From an uncultured Neisseriaceae bacterium (GTDB taxonomy: Bacteria > Pseudomonadota > Gammaproteobacteria > Burkholderiales > UBA11063), in assembly GCA_937952895.1 (NCBI GenBank), contig CALFYC010000206.1, forward strand, positions 1 to 15,668: a stretch of DNA of 15,668 nucleotides, read 5' to 3'. Made by a program: the position numbers and the translations under genes. Positions 5,550 to 13,847 of this stretch are shown here, piece by piece (positions within the stretch are counted from its first letter, which is position 1; each line of letters begins with the position of its first letter). A model generated the notes under the pieces. The model was not told the DNA's origin and made no database searches. It was given only the letters and a program-made list of their open reading frames with translations.

Positions 5550-7010
5550 ATGTTTAATGAAACTAAACTTAGAAGTGTGACAAGATATAAGACATTCCTG
5601 TATATATTAATCTTTTTAAATATAGGATATACTTTTGCAGCTCATGGAAAAAGGCATTTCCATATTTATTTACATAACTCTAATTCTGATATTACAGATG
5701 TTTTTGCCGAACCAGAAGCTGAAAATACAGTAACCACCTCTTACATGCTGTCTAATTATATTAAAGCTGAATCTTCTACAGAAATTTTTGACTTAGAAGT
5801 TCCGGTTGGTATAGTTCCATGTAAAAATCTATATAATCCGAGTTGTAATTATTATTCATTTACTATATATGGTAAAAATAAAAATACTGGATTAATTTCA
5901 CAAATTGCAGCATTTGGGGTTACCCCTTATTATTATACGGATCATAAATGGGTTACATATTATGAATCGGCATCTAAGAATTACAAGGTTTCTTATAATC
6001 ATAGTGATAATAATTATTACATTACTATTAATCAGCCATCACAAATTAAATCTGAAATAAATCAAAATCAATTCTATAATGTGTTAAATAGTGTAGCAAC
6101 AACAAATAATGGACAAAATGTTTATGTTGGAACTAGCCAAGGACTTGCAATAAGCACTGATGGTGGCAAAACTTTTAATTTTGTCAGTGATCCAGAATTA
6201 GATTCTGATATTATTCATAAAGTAATGATAGATAGTGATAACTTTATTTATGCGGCTACCCAGCAAGGTCTAATTGTTAGTACAGATAATGGCAAAACAT
6301 CTAAAAAATATACAACTGCTAATGGTTTGGGGGATAATTCTACTTATGACGTTGCATTAGGTAGTGATAAAAGCACAATTTATGTAGCTACTTATAATGG
6401 ACTTTCCATAAGCACTGATGGAGGACAAACTTTTACAAATAAAACAGTTGTAAATGGACTAGGCTCTAACTGGGTTTTAAGTGTTACAGTTGGATCTGAC
6501 GGAACAATCTATGCAGGAACCAATGGTGGCCTGAGTGTAAGTTCTGATGGAGGCCAATCATTCAAAACCTATACTATGTTAAATGGTCTTGGAAATAATA
6601 CGGTTAATGGGGTGACACTAAGTAATAATGGAGAATCAATATTTGTTGCAACTAATTGGGGAATTGGTGTAAACACAAATAGGCTTTCCACACCTTCATT
6701 TACAAATATTGAACATCCTATCAGTCATAATGCAAGTAATTTTATTCATAATATTACTCTAGATAGCAATCAAAATCTCTTTATAGCAAATGATGATGTA
6801 TTATATATGGCATCTCTAACTCGTTTGGATGATCCATTTGTATTATATACTTTGATAAATTACCATGATGATCAACCAACAGTTTGGTATAGTGCTCTTC
6901 ATTATGTTGCGCTAGGTGGTAGCACGATTTATGTTGCAACTGATATTGGCCTTGCAATTTCTCGTGATGGAGGACAAACATTTGAAAATATACCTTTTTA
7001 TAGTAGATAA
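5550..7010 (+). CDS. Secreted seven-bladed Asp-box (BNR/sialidase-like repeat) propeller protein
   Basis: The product has 486 aa. The start at 5550 is set by GGAGG (5540-5544) five bases upstream. In-frame ATGs at 5484 and 5538 lack an SD, and 5484 coincides with the predicted transcription start. Residues 1-30 form a signal peptide ending TFA before AHG, with no lipobox. Residues about 33-175 are an unrecognised beta-rich domain with two cysteines. From about 177 to the end there are seven repeats, 'V--GSDG-IYVAT--GL-ISTDGGQTF'. Blades 1-4 and 7 carry Asp-box motifs (STDGGKTF, STDNGKTS, STDGGQTF, SSDGGQSF, SRDGGQTF); blades 5 and 6 are degenerate. Asp-boxes are structural turns, and the catalytic Arg triad and Tyr/Glu pair of a sialidase cannot be assigned. 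A binding role is more likely than an enzyme, but this is inference. Confidence 0.85.
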   Translation: MFNETKLRSVTRYKTFLYILIFLNIGYTFAAHGKRHFHIYLHNSNSDITDVFAEPEAENTVTTSYMLSNYIKAESSTEIFDLEVPVGIVPCKNLYNPSCNYYSFTIYGKNKNTGLISQIAAFGVTPYYYTDHKWVTYYESASKNYKVSYNHSDNNYYITINQPSQIKSEINQNQFYNVLNSVATTNNGQNVYVGTSQGLAISTDGGKTFNFVSDPELDSDIIHKVMIDSDNFIYAATQQGLIVSTDNGKTSKKYTTANGLGDNSTYDVALGSDKSTIYVATYNGLSISTDGGQTFTNKTVVNGLGSNWVLSVTVGSDGTIYAGTNGGLSVSSDGGQSFKTYTMLNGLGNNTVNGVTLSNNGESIFVATNWGIGVNTNRLSTPSFTNIEHPISHNASNFIHNITLDSNQNLFIANDDVLYMASLTRLDDPFVLYTLINYHDDQPTVWYSALHYVALGGSTIYVATDIGLAISRDGGQTFENIPFYSR

Positions 7011-7057
7011 ATAATCATACTAAAAATATGGAATTATTGTAACTACTCAGAATTTTC

Positions 7058-7126
7058 AGTAGTTTCTCAGTTTGAATGATAATCCTTTGATAATAGAATA
7101 TAGATTTCTGAAACTGAGACACTACT
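7058..7126. repeat. 16-bp imperfect inverted repeat downstream of the propeller gene
   Basis: AGTAGTTTCTCAGTTT (7058-7073) pairs with AAACTGAGACACTACT (7111-7126), with one mismatch in 16 and a 37-nt loop. The left arm can alternatively pair upstream: CTACT (7043-7047) with AGTAG (7058-7062). This gives two mutually exclusive hairpins. No T run follows, so it is not a standard intrinsic terminator. The intergenic space 7011-7274 also holds a TTGACA (7198-7203) without a convincing -10. Confidence 0.4.
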
Positions 7127-7274
7127 TGTATCTTAAGTTGCATAAAATTAATAGTTATATCTGATAAAATTAGTTTTTTGTCTTATCCATAAATTATTTG
7201 ACAAGAGGTATGCTATCTAATTAGCTATATGATTTATAAATATTTCTAAGAAAAATCTTAAGGTGATTTATTTT

Positions 7275-8858
7275 ATGATTTCTAATACCAAAAATAATTC
7301 TAAGAGTGGATCATTATATCTTAATAAAAATATACCACTTATTGCAGCTTTATTGGTTTTAATTGCACATTTATTGGGTAATCCTCATTATGGTTTTTTT
7401 CGTGATGAGTTATATTTTATTATATGTGGACGCCATCCGGATTGGGGGTATGTCGATCAGCCACCAATAGTGCCATTACTTGCTGCGGGTTCCCAAATCT
7501 TTGGTCATTCACTATTTTTATTACGGACAATCCCTGCAATATGTGCTGCGGTATCAGTTTATATAAGCTGTTTAATTGTAATTGAACTAGAGGGGGGGAA
7601 GTTTGCCCAAATTTTAGTTGCAATAGCAGTATTTTTTTGTCCAATATTAATGGCGCTTACAGTCACTCTAAATACCGATAGTTTTGGTGGAATCACTTGG
7701 CCGTTAGTTGGTTTATTAGTGTTACGTGTAATAAAATATGATAATCCAAGGCTTTGGGTTATGATTGGAATAATCTTAGGTATTGCCTTTCAAATTAAAT
7801 ATAGTATTATATTTTTTGCTTTGGCTCTATTAACAGGAATAGTTTTTACTCAACAAAGACGCTATCTTTATTCAAGATGGGTTATAGTTGGAGCAGTTTT
7901 AGGTCTAGCTATTGTATTACCTAATGTAATTTGGCAATCTCATTATAATTTTCCAATGTTGAAGCTTTTGCATAATGATCAAATTCATAAAAATGTTATG
8001 TTATCTCCATGGCAATATTTGTTGAGTCAATTAGCGTTTACTGGCCAATTTTTGTCAATAATTTGGATGATTGGTATAGGATTTTTTTGGCATAAGCGCC
8101 AAACACGCTCTTTGGCAATTATGTTTGTAGTATTAATTGGTTTAATGGTTTTATTTCATGGGAAGGGTTATTATACTAGCGGCATATATCCGATATTCAT
8201 GGCAGGTGGGGCTGTTGCTATAGAATTCTGGACTATTAAATTCAAATTCGTTCGTTCAATTATTATTTCTATAGTTATATTATGTGGCCTATTTTTGTAT
8301 TTGCCAGATATGATGCCAATACTCCCTGAGCCACTTTTTATTAAGTATAATCAAATAAAAATTAAAATATATGATAAAACTTTTTCATCAATTTATTCCG
8401 CAAATGTTACAAAAACAGAAAATGTTATGGAGGGTGCTCTACCACAACAGTATGCTGATATGCATGGTTGGCCAGAGCTTGCATCCAAAGTGGCTGAAAT
8501 AGTTGCTAAACTTCCAGATTCAGAACGTCAACGTGCAGTTATTATAACTAATAATTATGGTCAAGCTGCAGCTTTGGAATTTTTTGGAGAAAAATATCAT
8601 TTACCTCAAGTTATGAGTTTTCATAATCAATATTATATTTGGGGGCTAAAAAGTATTAATAATGGTGATGTTGTTGTTCGTGTAGGGGGTGATTGTGATG
8701 GTGGTATTCACCTTTATAGTTCAGAGATTTTAGCTGGAAAATTGCTAGATAATAAGTATGTAAGACCTGATGAAAATCAATTGCCGATTATGATTTGCCG
8801 AGGAATAAAAACTTCTCTGCCTGATTTTTGGATTAAGCATGGACCATACTATAATTAA
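7275..8858 (+). CDS. GT39-family (ArnT/PMT_2-like) integral membrane glycosyltransferase
   Basis: The product has 527 aa from the ATG at 7275, chosen because AAGGTG (7260-7265) sits nine bases upstream. The GTG at 7263 overlaps that SD. TM1 (about 20-35) leads into the first periplasmic loop with RDELYF (Asp44-Glu45) and WGYVDQPP. The acidic pair there is the catalytic site of family 39 enzymes, which move a sugar from a polyprenyl-phosphate donor to lipid or protein. About ten more hydrophobic helices follow to about residue 340, then a soluble C-terminal domain (VITNNYGQAAALEFFG, HNQYYIWGL, VVRVGGDCDGG) typical of this bacterial subgroup. Donor and acceptor cannot be read from sequence. It sits alone between two propeller genes, so modifying an envelope lipid or an exported neighbour is speculative. 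Confidence 0.85.
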   Translation: MISNTKNNSKSGSLYLNKNIPLIAALLVLIAHLLGNPHYGFFRDELYFIICGRHPDWGYVDQPPIVPLLAAGSQIFGHSLFLLRTIPAICAAVSVYISCLIVIELEGGKFAQILVAIAVFFCPILMALTVTLNTDSFGGITWPLVGLLVLRVIKYDNPRLWVMIGIILGIAFQIKYSIIFFALALLTGIVFTQQRRYLYSRWVIVGAVLGLAIVLPNVIWQSHYNFPMLKLLHNDQIHKNVMLSPWQYLLSQLAFTGQFLSIIWMIGIGFFWHKRQTRSLAIMFVVLIGLMVLFHGKGYYTSGIYPIFMAGGAVAIEFWTIKFKFVRSIIISIVILCGLFLYLPDMMPILPEPLFIKYNQIKIKIYDKTFSSIYSANVTKTENVMEGALPQQYADMHGWPELASKVAEIVAKLPDSERQRAVIITNNYGQAAALEFFGEKYHLPQVMSFHNQYYIWGLKSINNGDVVVRVGGDCDGGIHLYSSEILAGKLLDNKYVRPDENQLPIMICRGIKTSLPDFWIKHGPYYN

Positions 8859-9127
8859 AATATTTTACTTAAAAACAAAATAATGCCAAATATTTAAAAT
8901 GGATAGATATTATATATTATGAAAAGCTAATCTAAGTTGAGCTTCAAGGTTAAGATTTAGTTTAGACTGTGAAGATCTCATTAGTAATGTAATTGATAAT
9001 TTCTCAGATTATTAGAAAAGTAATAGTCAAGTTCTTATAATAAAAATAACAGTCAAATGATGAGCGTATAAACTATAAATAATTCTAAGCTTAAATTTAG
9101 ACTTTATAAATGTAAAAAAGTGGGAGT

Positions 9128-9159
9128 TGTGATAAATAGTAAACATACTATTTATCACA
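9128..9159. repeat. Perfect 13-bp inverted repeat, hairpin or operator
   Basis: TGTGATAAATAGT (9128-9140) and ACTATTTATCACA (9147-9159) are exactly complementary around AAACAT, whose outer A and T can also pair and leave a 4-nt loop. No T run follows on either strand, so a terminator is not well supported. It lies about 190 bases before the lipoprotein start and could be a protein-binding palindrome or a remnant of a small mobile repeat. Confidence 0.5.
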
Positions 9160-9235
9160 GATATTAAAATTCTTAAATTATACAGCAATTATAGATTAAA
9201 TCTGATTTCATAGGAGATTGGCATATTAGTTATTG

Positions 9236-9289
9236 AATTGCAAAAAATATAACTGGAAAACCCTAAATTTTAGATAATTTTCTGCAATT
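9236..9289. repeat. 13-bp inverted repeat with one mismatch
   Basis: AATTGCAAAAAAT (9236-9248) pairs with ATTTTCTGCAATT (9277-9289) at 12 of 13 positions, with a 28-nt loop. It ends 57 bases before the ATG of the 795-aa lipoprotein gene. If transcribed, it would form a leader hairpin. Confidence 0.35.
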
Positions 9290-9346
9290 TATGTTAGGAT
9301 GGTGGCTTAAATTTTTTAACTACTAAATACTTAAAGAGCATTTAAT

Positions 9347-11734
9347 ATGATAAATTTATCACGGATATTTTTGTATACTGCTGTCTTATTATCTTTTTTT
9401 ATAGCTTCTTGTGCGCCACAAGCGAATCCCCCAATTAGTAATCCGCCTATTTCCTTAGGAACTCTTCCTAATGGTTCTTCTGTTTATGCATCAGCAAATA
9501 ATATTCCTTTGACAAGTGGTGGGAGTGGTGCTAGTGTGACATTGGTTGCTGTAGGTGGAACACCAGATCAATTTACATTTAGTTTTGTAGTTACTCATCA
9601 AACGAATTCACAAATAAAGCATAAGCTACAGCTTCAATCTAAATTTAACAATTTAAATTTAGAATCATATGGTATTATTTTAAATCCCAATACTTGTAAT
9701 ATTACTACCACATTGTATAGTATATCTAACAAATGTGTATTAAGTATTGCTGCATCGGAGAGCACCCCAAGTGGCACTTACTTTATTACACCAATTGCAG
9801 TGTCAAATATTGGCGTTACAACTGTTTTAAGCCCAATTACAATTTTAGTAAGTGGTTCAGATACTCCAAGTTCAAAATCAATAACTTCTTTTTCATTGAA
9901 TGGAACTTCTGGGGTAATAACTGGGGAAAGTATTACAGTAACTATGCCATACGGGACTAATCTCACTTCTTTAGTTGCAACTTATATAACAACTGGTTTT
10001 AGTGTATCAGTTAATGGTGTTATTCAGGTAAATGGGGTGACTCAAAATAATTTTACTGATCCAGTTGTTTATCAAGTGACTGCAGAAGATGGTTCTACCC
10101 AAGACTATACAGTAACAGTTGTAGTGAATCCGATATCATTTTTAATGGTTGGAAATGCTGGAATAATTAATACCTATGATTCAAGCTTATCTAAGCTAGT
10201 TAATGTAGAGCGCCCAATGCATAGTATTCACGGCGTTGCATCAAGTAATGGCAGACTTGTCGCAGTTGGAATTTCTGGAATAATCTTAAATTCTAATGAA
10301 AGCGGAATTATATGGAATGCTGTATCATCTGATATAGAAGGAAATCTTAATGCTGTAGCTGCAAATGCACACGGCAAATTTATTGCAGTTGGTGACAATG
10401 GGGTAATACTTTCATCCATAGATGGCATGACTTGGGAACAAGAAAGTTCTCATATAGAAGAGAATTTACATAGTATAACAGTAGATAGTAGTGGTAAATT
10501 TGTTGTGGTTGCTGATAATGGAGTAATTATTTCTTCAACAGATGGAGTAAATTGGAATAGTATAACATCATCTATTACTTCAGAAACTCTTAATGGAGTT
10601 ACGGTTAATTCAAGTGGCAAATTTGTGGCAGTCGGTACTAATGGAACGATTATTTATTCAACTGATGGAATAAATTGGAATAGTATAACATCATCTATCA
10701 CTTCAGAAACGCTTAATGGGGTTACGGTTAATTCAAATGGTCAATTTGTAGCTGTTGGGAATTATGGGGTAATAGTCTATTCCACTGATGGTGTTTCTTG
10801 GGTAGCAGCAGAGTCATCGGGTGTTAATTCTAATAATTTGCTATCTGTAAATGTAGGGTCAGATGGCAAATTTGTGAGTGTTGGTAATAACGGGCTTATA
10901 ATATATTCAGAGGATGGTTTAAATTGGACTGAAGCTCAAGCAAGCATTACAGATCGAATAATTAATTGGGTCACAATGAGTCAAAGTGGGGAATTTGTTG
11001 CAGTTGGAGATCACGGGCTAATATTAAGATCATCGGATGGTTTAACTTGGATAGTAGAAAATTCTCAAACTATTAATAATTTACATCAGGTTGCTGTAAA
11101 TGCTAGCGGGCATTTTGTTGCAGTCGGAGATAGTGGGGTTGTTGTTATTTCAGATAATGGGATAGACTGGACAGTGATTTCCCAATCTGCCGCTTTGTGT
11201 GGTGTAACTGCAACTGCCAGTGGAAGATTTATTGCGGTAGGAACTAATGGTAGCATAATTCTTTCAGATGATAATGGCTACACTTGGTCAAATGCAACTT
11301 CTACTGGAACAGCTTCAATCCTTAATTCAGTCGTAGAGAATTCATCAGGTAATTTAGTCGCTGTTGGCACTACTAATACTATAGTTTTATCTACTGATGG
11401 GGGCGATAATTGGTCTCCTGCAACAGTTAATGAGTCATTTTTTGATTTAAATGCTGTTACTGCAAATGAGAGTGGTGAATTTGTGGCTGTAGGTTCTTAT
11501 GGTAAAGTTGTAGTATCAAATGATGGAGGTCATAATTGGGAAACTGCTACAACATTAGGTTTAGGTTATGACCTAAATGGAATAGCTGTAAATAGTGATA
11601 ATCAGTTTGTGGCTGTTGGAATTTTTGGGGATATAGAAATATCTGACGATGGAATAAATTGGTCAAATTTACAACCACGACAAAATGCTGTTAATTTAAA
11701 TAGTGTTTTAGTGGTAAAGTCTCAATTTAGGTAA
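9347..11734 (+). CDS. Lipoprotein with Ig-like/DUF5018-like stalk and about 13 short propeller repeats
   Basis: The product has 795 aa. SD AAAGAG (9333-9338) precedes the ATG. The signal ends in lipobox IASC (Cys22; +2 Ala, so outer membrane expected). Residues about 45-170 are an Ig-like domain with two cysteines. Residues 178-260 resemble DUF5018 (SITSFSLNG, ITVTMPYGTNLTSLV, FTDPVVYQVTAEDGSTQDYTV). Residues 263-795 hold twelve full repeats of about 40 aa on the pattern 'LNGVTVNSSGKFVAVGTNG-IIYSTDG-NW', similar to YCF48/Asp-box propellers. An N-terminal half unit (SFLMVGNAGII) and a C-terminal half unit (NLNSVLVV) could join as a 'velcro' blade, giving 13 in all. Two neighbouring repeats are nearly identical in DNA (a 123-bp unit), showing recent expansion. 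No catalytic residues are recognised. A binding or display role is inferred only. Confidence 0.88.
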   Translation: MINLSRIFLYTAVLLSFFIASCAPQANPPISNPPISLGTLPNGSSVYASANNIPLTSGGSGASVTLVAVGGTPDQFTFSFVVTHQTNSQIKHKLQLQSKFNNLNLESYGIILNPNTCNITTTLYSISNKCVLSIAASESTPSGTYFITPIAVSNIGVTTVLSPITILVSGSDTPSSKSITSFSLNGTSGVITGESITVTMPYGTNLTSLVATYITTGFSVSVNGVIQVNGVTQNNFTDPVVYQVTAEDGSTQDYTVTVVVNPISFLMVGNAGIINTYDSSLSKLVNVERPMHSIHGVASSNGRLVAVGISGIILNSNESGIIWNAVSSDIEGNLNAVAANAHGKFIAVGDNGVILSSIDGMTWEQESSHIEENLHSITVDSSGKFVVVADNGVIISSTDGVNWNSITSSITSETLNGVTVNSSGKFVAVGTNGTIIYSTDGINWNSITSSITSETLNGVTVNSNGQFVAVGNYGVIVYSTDGVSWVAAESSGVNSNNLLSVNVGSDGKFVSVGNNGLIIYSEDGLNWTEAQASITDRIINWVTMSQSGEFVAVGDHGLILRSSDGLTWIVENSQTINNLHQVAVNASGHFVAVGDSGVVVISDNGIDWTVISQSAALCGVTATASGRFIAVGTNGSIILSDDNGYTWSNATSTGTASILNSVVENSSGNLVAVGTTNTIVLSTDGGDNWSPATVNESFFDLNAVTANESGEFVAVGSYGKVVVSNDGGHNWETATTLGLGYDLNGIAVNSDNQFVAVGIFGDIEISDDGINWSNLQPRQNAVNLNSVLVVKSQFR
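10548..10747 (+). repeat. Tandem 123-bp in-frame repeat within the propeller lipoprotein gene
   Basis: The segment starting near 10548 (AAATTGGAATAGTATAACAT) recurs 123 bases later near 10671. Over about 77 bases only about six positions differ, mostly silent, while the remaining blades of the protein are strongly diverged in DNA. The unit encodes exactly 41 aa, one propeller repeat, so gain or loss preserves the frame. It looks like a recent blade duplication. Confidence 0.75.
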
Positions 11735-11830
11735 CTTTTGTGTAATACTTTTCGATTCAGAAAGCTATATGAAATTAAAATTTTATACAATTTGTCTAGT
11801 TAATTGTAAGTCAAGCTTTTAACTATTCTA

Positions 11831-11839
11831 TGATATAAT
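11831..11839 (+). promoter_or_regulatory. Extended -10 promoter of the mla-type operon
   Basis: TGATATAAT (11831-11839) is a perfect TGnTATAAT extended -10. No good -35 is seen 17 bases upstream (TCAAGC), which fits an extended -10 promoter. Transcription should start near 11846, about 30 nt before the ATG at 11876. The 11-base block TATGATATAAT is the same as at the Asp-box propeller promoter. Confidence 0.6.
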
Positions 11840-11875
11840 CACGACTCAATCAATTGTTTGGTATTAATAAGATTT

Positions 11876-13033
11876 ATGTATAAAGATGCGGCAAATCAAG
11901 TCCTAGATAATCTAAATAGTTTCGCGGAAATTAATTTCGACGCAACTAAGAATTGTCTAATCATGGAAGGATCTTGGATTTGGTCTACTATCAATGAAAA
12001 TAAGATTTTTTTGCCATTAGAGCAAATAAAAAATTCATTGAGTATAGAACTTGATGGATCTCGTATCCAAGAACTCGATACAACGGGTGCATACTTTATC
12101 AAAAAAATTATTAATTATCTGCAAGAGCATAAAACTAAAGTAAGTACAGTCATTCTACCTAAGCATGAAAAAGATTTATATGAAAGAGTATTAGGCAATC
12201 TAGATTTATCCTATTTGCCTGATCAGCATATAGAAAGCCACGGTTTATTTGGTAACGTTGGTAAATGGGTCATTGATTTTTGGTCTGATTTATTTAAACT
12301 CATAGCTTTTTACGGACAATTTTGTATCAATTTTTTGCAATTATTTAGGAATTTTTCTTCGTTAAATATTCAAGAGATGATGAGGTCAATTGAAGATGCT
12401 GGCTTAAGAGGTCTATGGGTTTCTTCTTTGTTATGTTTTTTGATTGGAATTACGCTTGCATATGAAATGAGCCCACAATTTGTTACTTATGGTGCAAATA
12501 TTTATGTGGTTAATTTTTTAGGAATTGCTTTATTAAAAGAAGTTTCACCATTGTTAACGGCAATTATAATTGCCGGTAGAACTGGAGCCTCAATTACTGC
12601 TGAAATAGGTACAATGAAAGTTCAAGAAGAAATTGATGCAATTCAAACAATGGGAATTTCACCAATTAAACGCTTTGTTTTACCAAAAATTGTTGGGGTT
12701 ATGATCGCAGCTCCTTTAATTACTGCAATTGCAGATATTGCAAGTATGGCAGGTGGAGCAATTGTTGCAAAAAACAGTTTAGGCATTAGTTATTTATTAT
12801 TTTTTTCTAGGCTTAAAAGTTATGTTTCGATTAATAACTATACCTGCGGAATTGTCAAAAGTATTGCATTTGGATTCACAATTGCTCTAATTGGCTGCTT
12901 TTGCGGTTTTAATGTGAAGGGTGATGCAAATAGTATTGGCGAACAAACAACAAAGAGTGTGGTTTTAGGTATTATTTTTGTGGTGTTACTTGATGCATTA
13001 TTTGCTGTAATTTTCCAAATATTGGGTGTGTAA
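11876..13033 (+). CDS. mlaE: MlaE-family ABC transporter permease with fused N-terminal STAS domain
   Basis: The product has 385 aa from the ATG at 11876. The SD is weak (AAGA); a TTG six codons upstream (11858) is possible but has none. Residues about 20-115 look like a STAS domain, with an LDTTGAYFIKKI element as in MlaB/SpoIIAA-type proteins. An amphipathic linker follows, then the MlaE permease from about 170 on with five or so membrane helices and the signature AGRTGASITAEIGTMKVQEE (about 233-252) and EQTTKSVV near the C-terminus. In E. coli MlaB is a separate STAS protein that binds the MlaF ATPase; here that function is apparently fused, and no separate mlaB, mlaC or mlaA gene is in the window. 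It is the first gene of the operon, seven bases before the ATPase gene, and forms the inner-membrane channel of a phospholipid transporter. Confidence 0.9.
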   Translation: MYKDAANQVLDNLNSFAEINFDATKNCLIMEGSWIWSTINENKIFLPLEQIKNSLSIELDGSRIQELDTTGAYFIKKIINYLQEHKTKVSTVILPKHEKDLYERVLGNLDLSYLPDQHIESHGLFGNVGKWVIDFWSDLFKLIAFYGQFCINFLQLFRNFSSLNIQEMMRSIEDAGLRGLWVSSLLCFLIGITLAYEMSPQFVTYGANIYVVNFLGIALLKEVSPLLTAIIIAGRTGASITAEIGTMKVQEEIDAIQTMGISPIKRFVLPKIVGVMIAAPLITAIADIASMAGGAIVAKNSLGISYLLFFSRLKSYVSINNYTCGIVKSIAFGFTIALIGCFCGFNVKGDANSIGEQTTKSVVLGIIFVVLLDALFAVIFQILGV

Positions 13034-13040
13034 GTATTAG

Positions 13041-13847
13041 ATGATACAAGAATTAAAACCAGTCATTGAAATCAAAAATTTGGGTACTTGCTTTAATGGT
13101 GATTGGGTACACAGAAATTTAAATTTAACAATTTATCCAAATCGAATAATTACAATAATTGGTGCTAGTGGATGCGGTAAAACGACTTTAATTCGTGAAA
13201 TTTTAATGTTACAACCAATTAATGAAGGTGAGATATATATTGCTGGTGAAAAAGTCACTAGCTATGATGTTGAAAATCCAATAACTAAACTTAAATTGAG
13301 TAAAGTGGGGATGATGTTTCAGCATGGAGCATTGTTTTCTTCATTAACTGTTTTGGAAAATGTAATGTTTCCATTAATGGAATACACAGATTTTTCTTTA
13401 AACACCATTAAAGATATTGCAGTTTTAAAATTAAAATTAACTGGACTGCCAGAAACCGCTTATCATTTGCAGCCTAAAGAAATTAGTGGCGGGATGTTAA
13501 AGCGTGTTGCTTTAGCAAGAACTTTAGCACTAGACCCAAAAATTATTTTTTTAGATGAGCCTACTGCAGGTCTTGATCCTAATAGTGCTGATGGTTTTGA
13601 TAATTTGATTTTAAGTTTACAACAACAATTAAATTTAACAGTAATCATGATTACTCACGATTTAGATAGTATTTGGAATATTTCTGACGAAATAGTATAT
13701 CTGGGAAATAAGCAAGTATTATTTCATGATACAGTTAAAAATGCAGCAAATAGTAAAGAAATTCCGGAGCTATATAATTATTTTAATGGTGCAAGAGGTA
13801 AAGTTACTAAAGCTTTTTATCTAAACCAAATGGAGAATTCTAAATGA
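13041..13847 (+). CDS. mlaF: MlaF-family ABC transporter ATP-binding protein
   Basis: The product has 268 aa with every ABC motif intact: Walker A GASGCGKT (41-48), Q-loop MFQHGALF (92-99), signature ISGGMLKR (148-155), Walker B IIFLDEP (168-174, catalytic Glu173), D-loop AGLDP and H-loop His206. The Q-loop region (HGALFSSLTV--NV-FP) and the C-terminal YFNGARG correspond to the conserved GALF-DLTV and FF-GPRG stretches of MlaF-type ATPases rather than amino-acid or export ABC proteins. It hydrolyses ATP to drive lipid transport through the MlaE-type permease encoded just upstream. Its last codons overlap the next gene by ATGA, which implies coupled translation. The SD is weak, which also fits coupling to the upstream gene. 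Confidence 0.93.
   Translation: MIQELKPVIEIKNLGTCFNGDWVHRNLNLTIYPNRIITIIGASGCGKTTLIREILMLQPINEGEIYIAGEKVTSYDVENPITKLKLSKVGMMFQHGALFSSLTVLENVMFPLMEYTDFSLNTIKDIAVLKLKLTGLPETAYHLQPKEISGGMLKRVALARTLALDPKIIFLDEPTAGLDPNSADGFDNLILSLQQQLNLTVIMITHDLDSIWNISDEIVYLGNKQVLFHDTVKNAANSKEIPELYNYFNGARGKVTKAFYLNQMENSK

Larger units (their letters stand above)
8859..9346. other. 488-base intergenic region, no gene, two clean inverted repeats
   Basis: No open frame with an SD was found. The region carries a 13-14 bp hairpin at 9128-9159 and a long-range 13-bp inverted repeat at 9236-9289, both upstream of the 795-aa lipoprotein gene. TGTTAGGAT (9292-9300) resembles a weak extended -10 without a -35. AAAGAG (9333-9338) is the SD of the next gene. 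Confidence 0.5.

Noticed and set aside
6781..6981. 66-codon minus-strand open frame with His-rich product
   Set aside because: Antisense to the last propeller blades; the His/Gln content reflects the complementary strand.
7198..7203. TTGACA -35 box for the glycosyltransferase gene
   Set aside because: No acceptable -10 occurs 16-18 bases downstream (TTAGCT, TAGCTA), so it was not listed as a promoter.
9128..9159. CRP-like site suggested by TGTGA...TCACA
   Set aside because: The half sites are separated by 22 bases rather than the 6 of a CRP site, and complementarity extends through the whole arm, which is a hairpin pattern.
10548..10747. CRISPR-like direct repeats
   Set aside because: The repeats are 123 bp apart, in frame and coding, with no short identical repeats or unique spacers. 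They are propeller blades.
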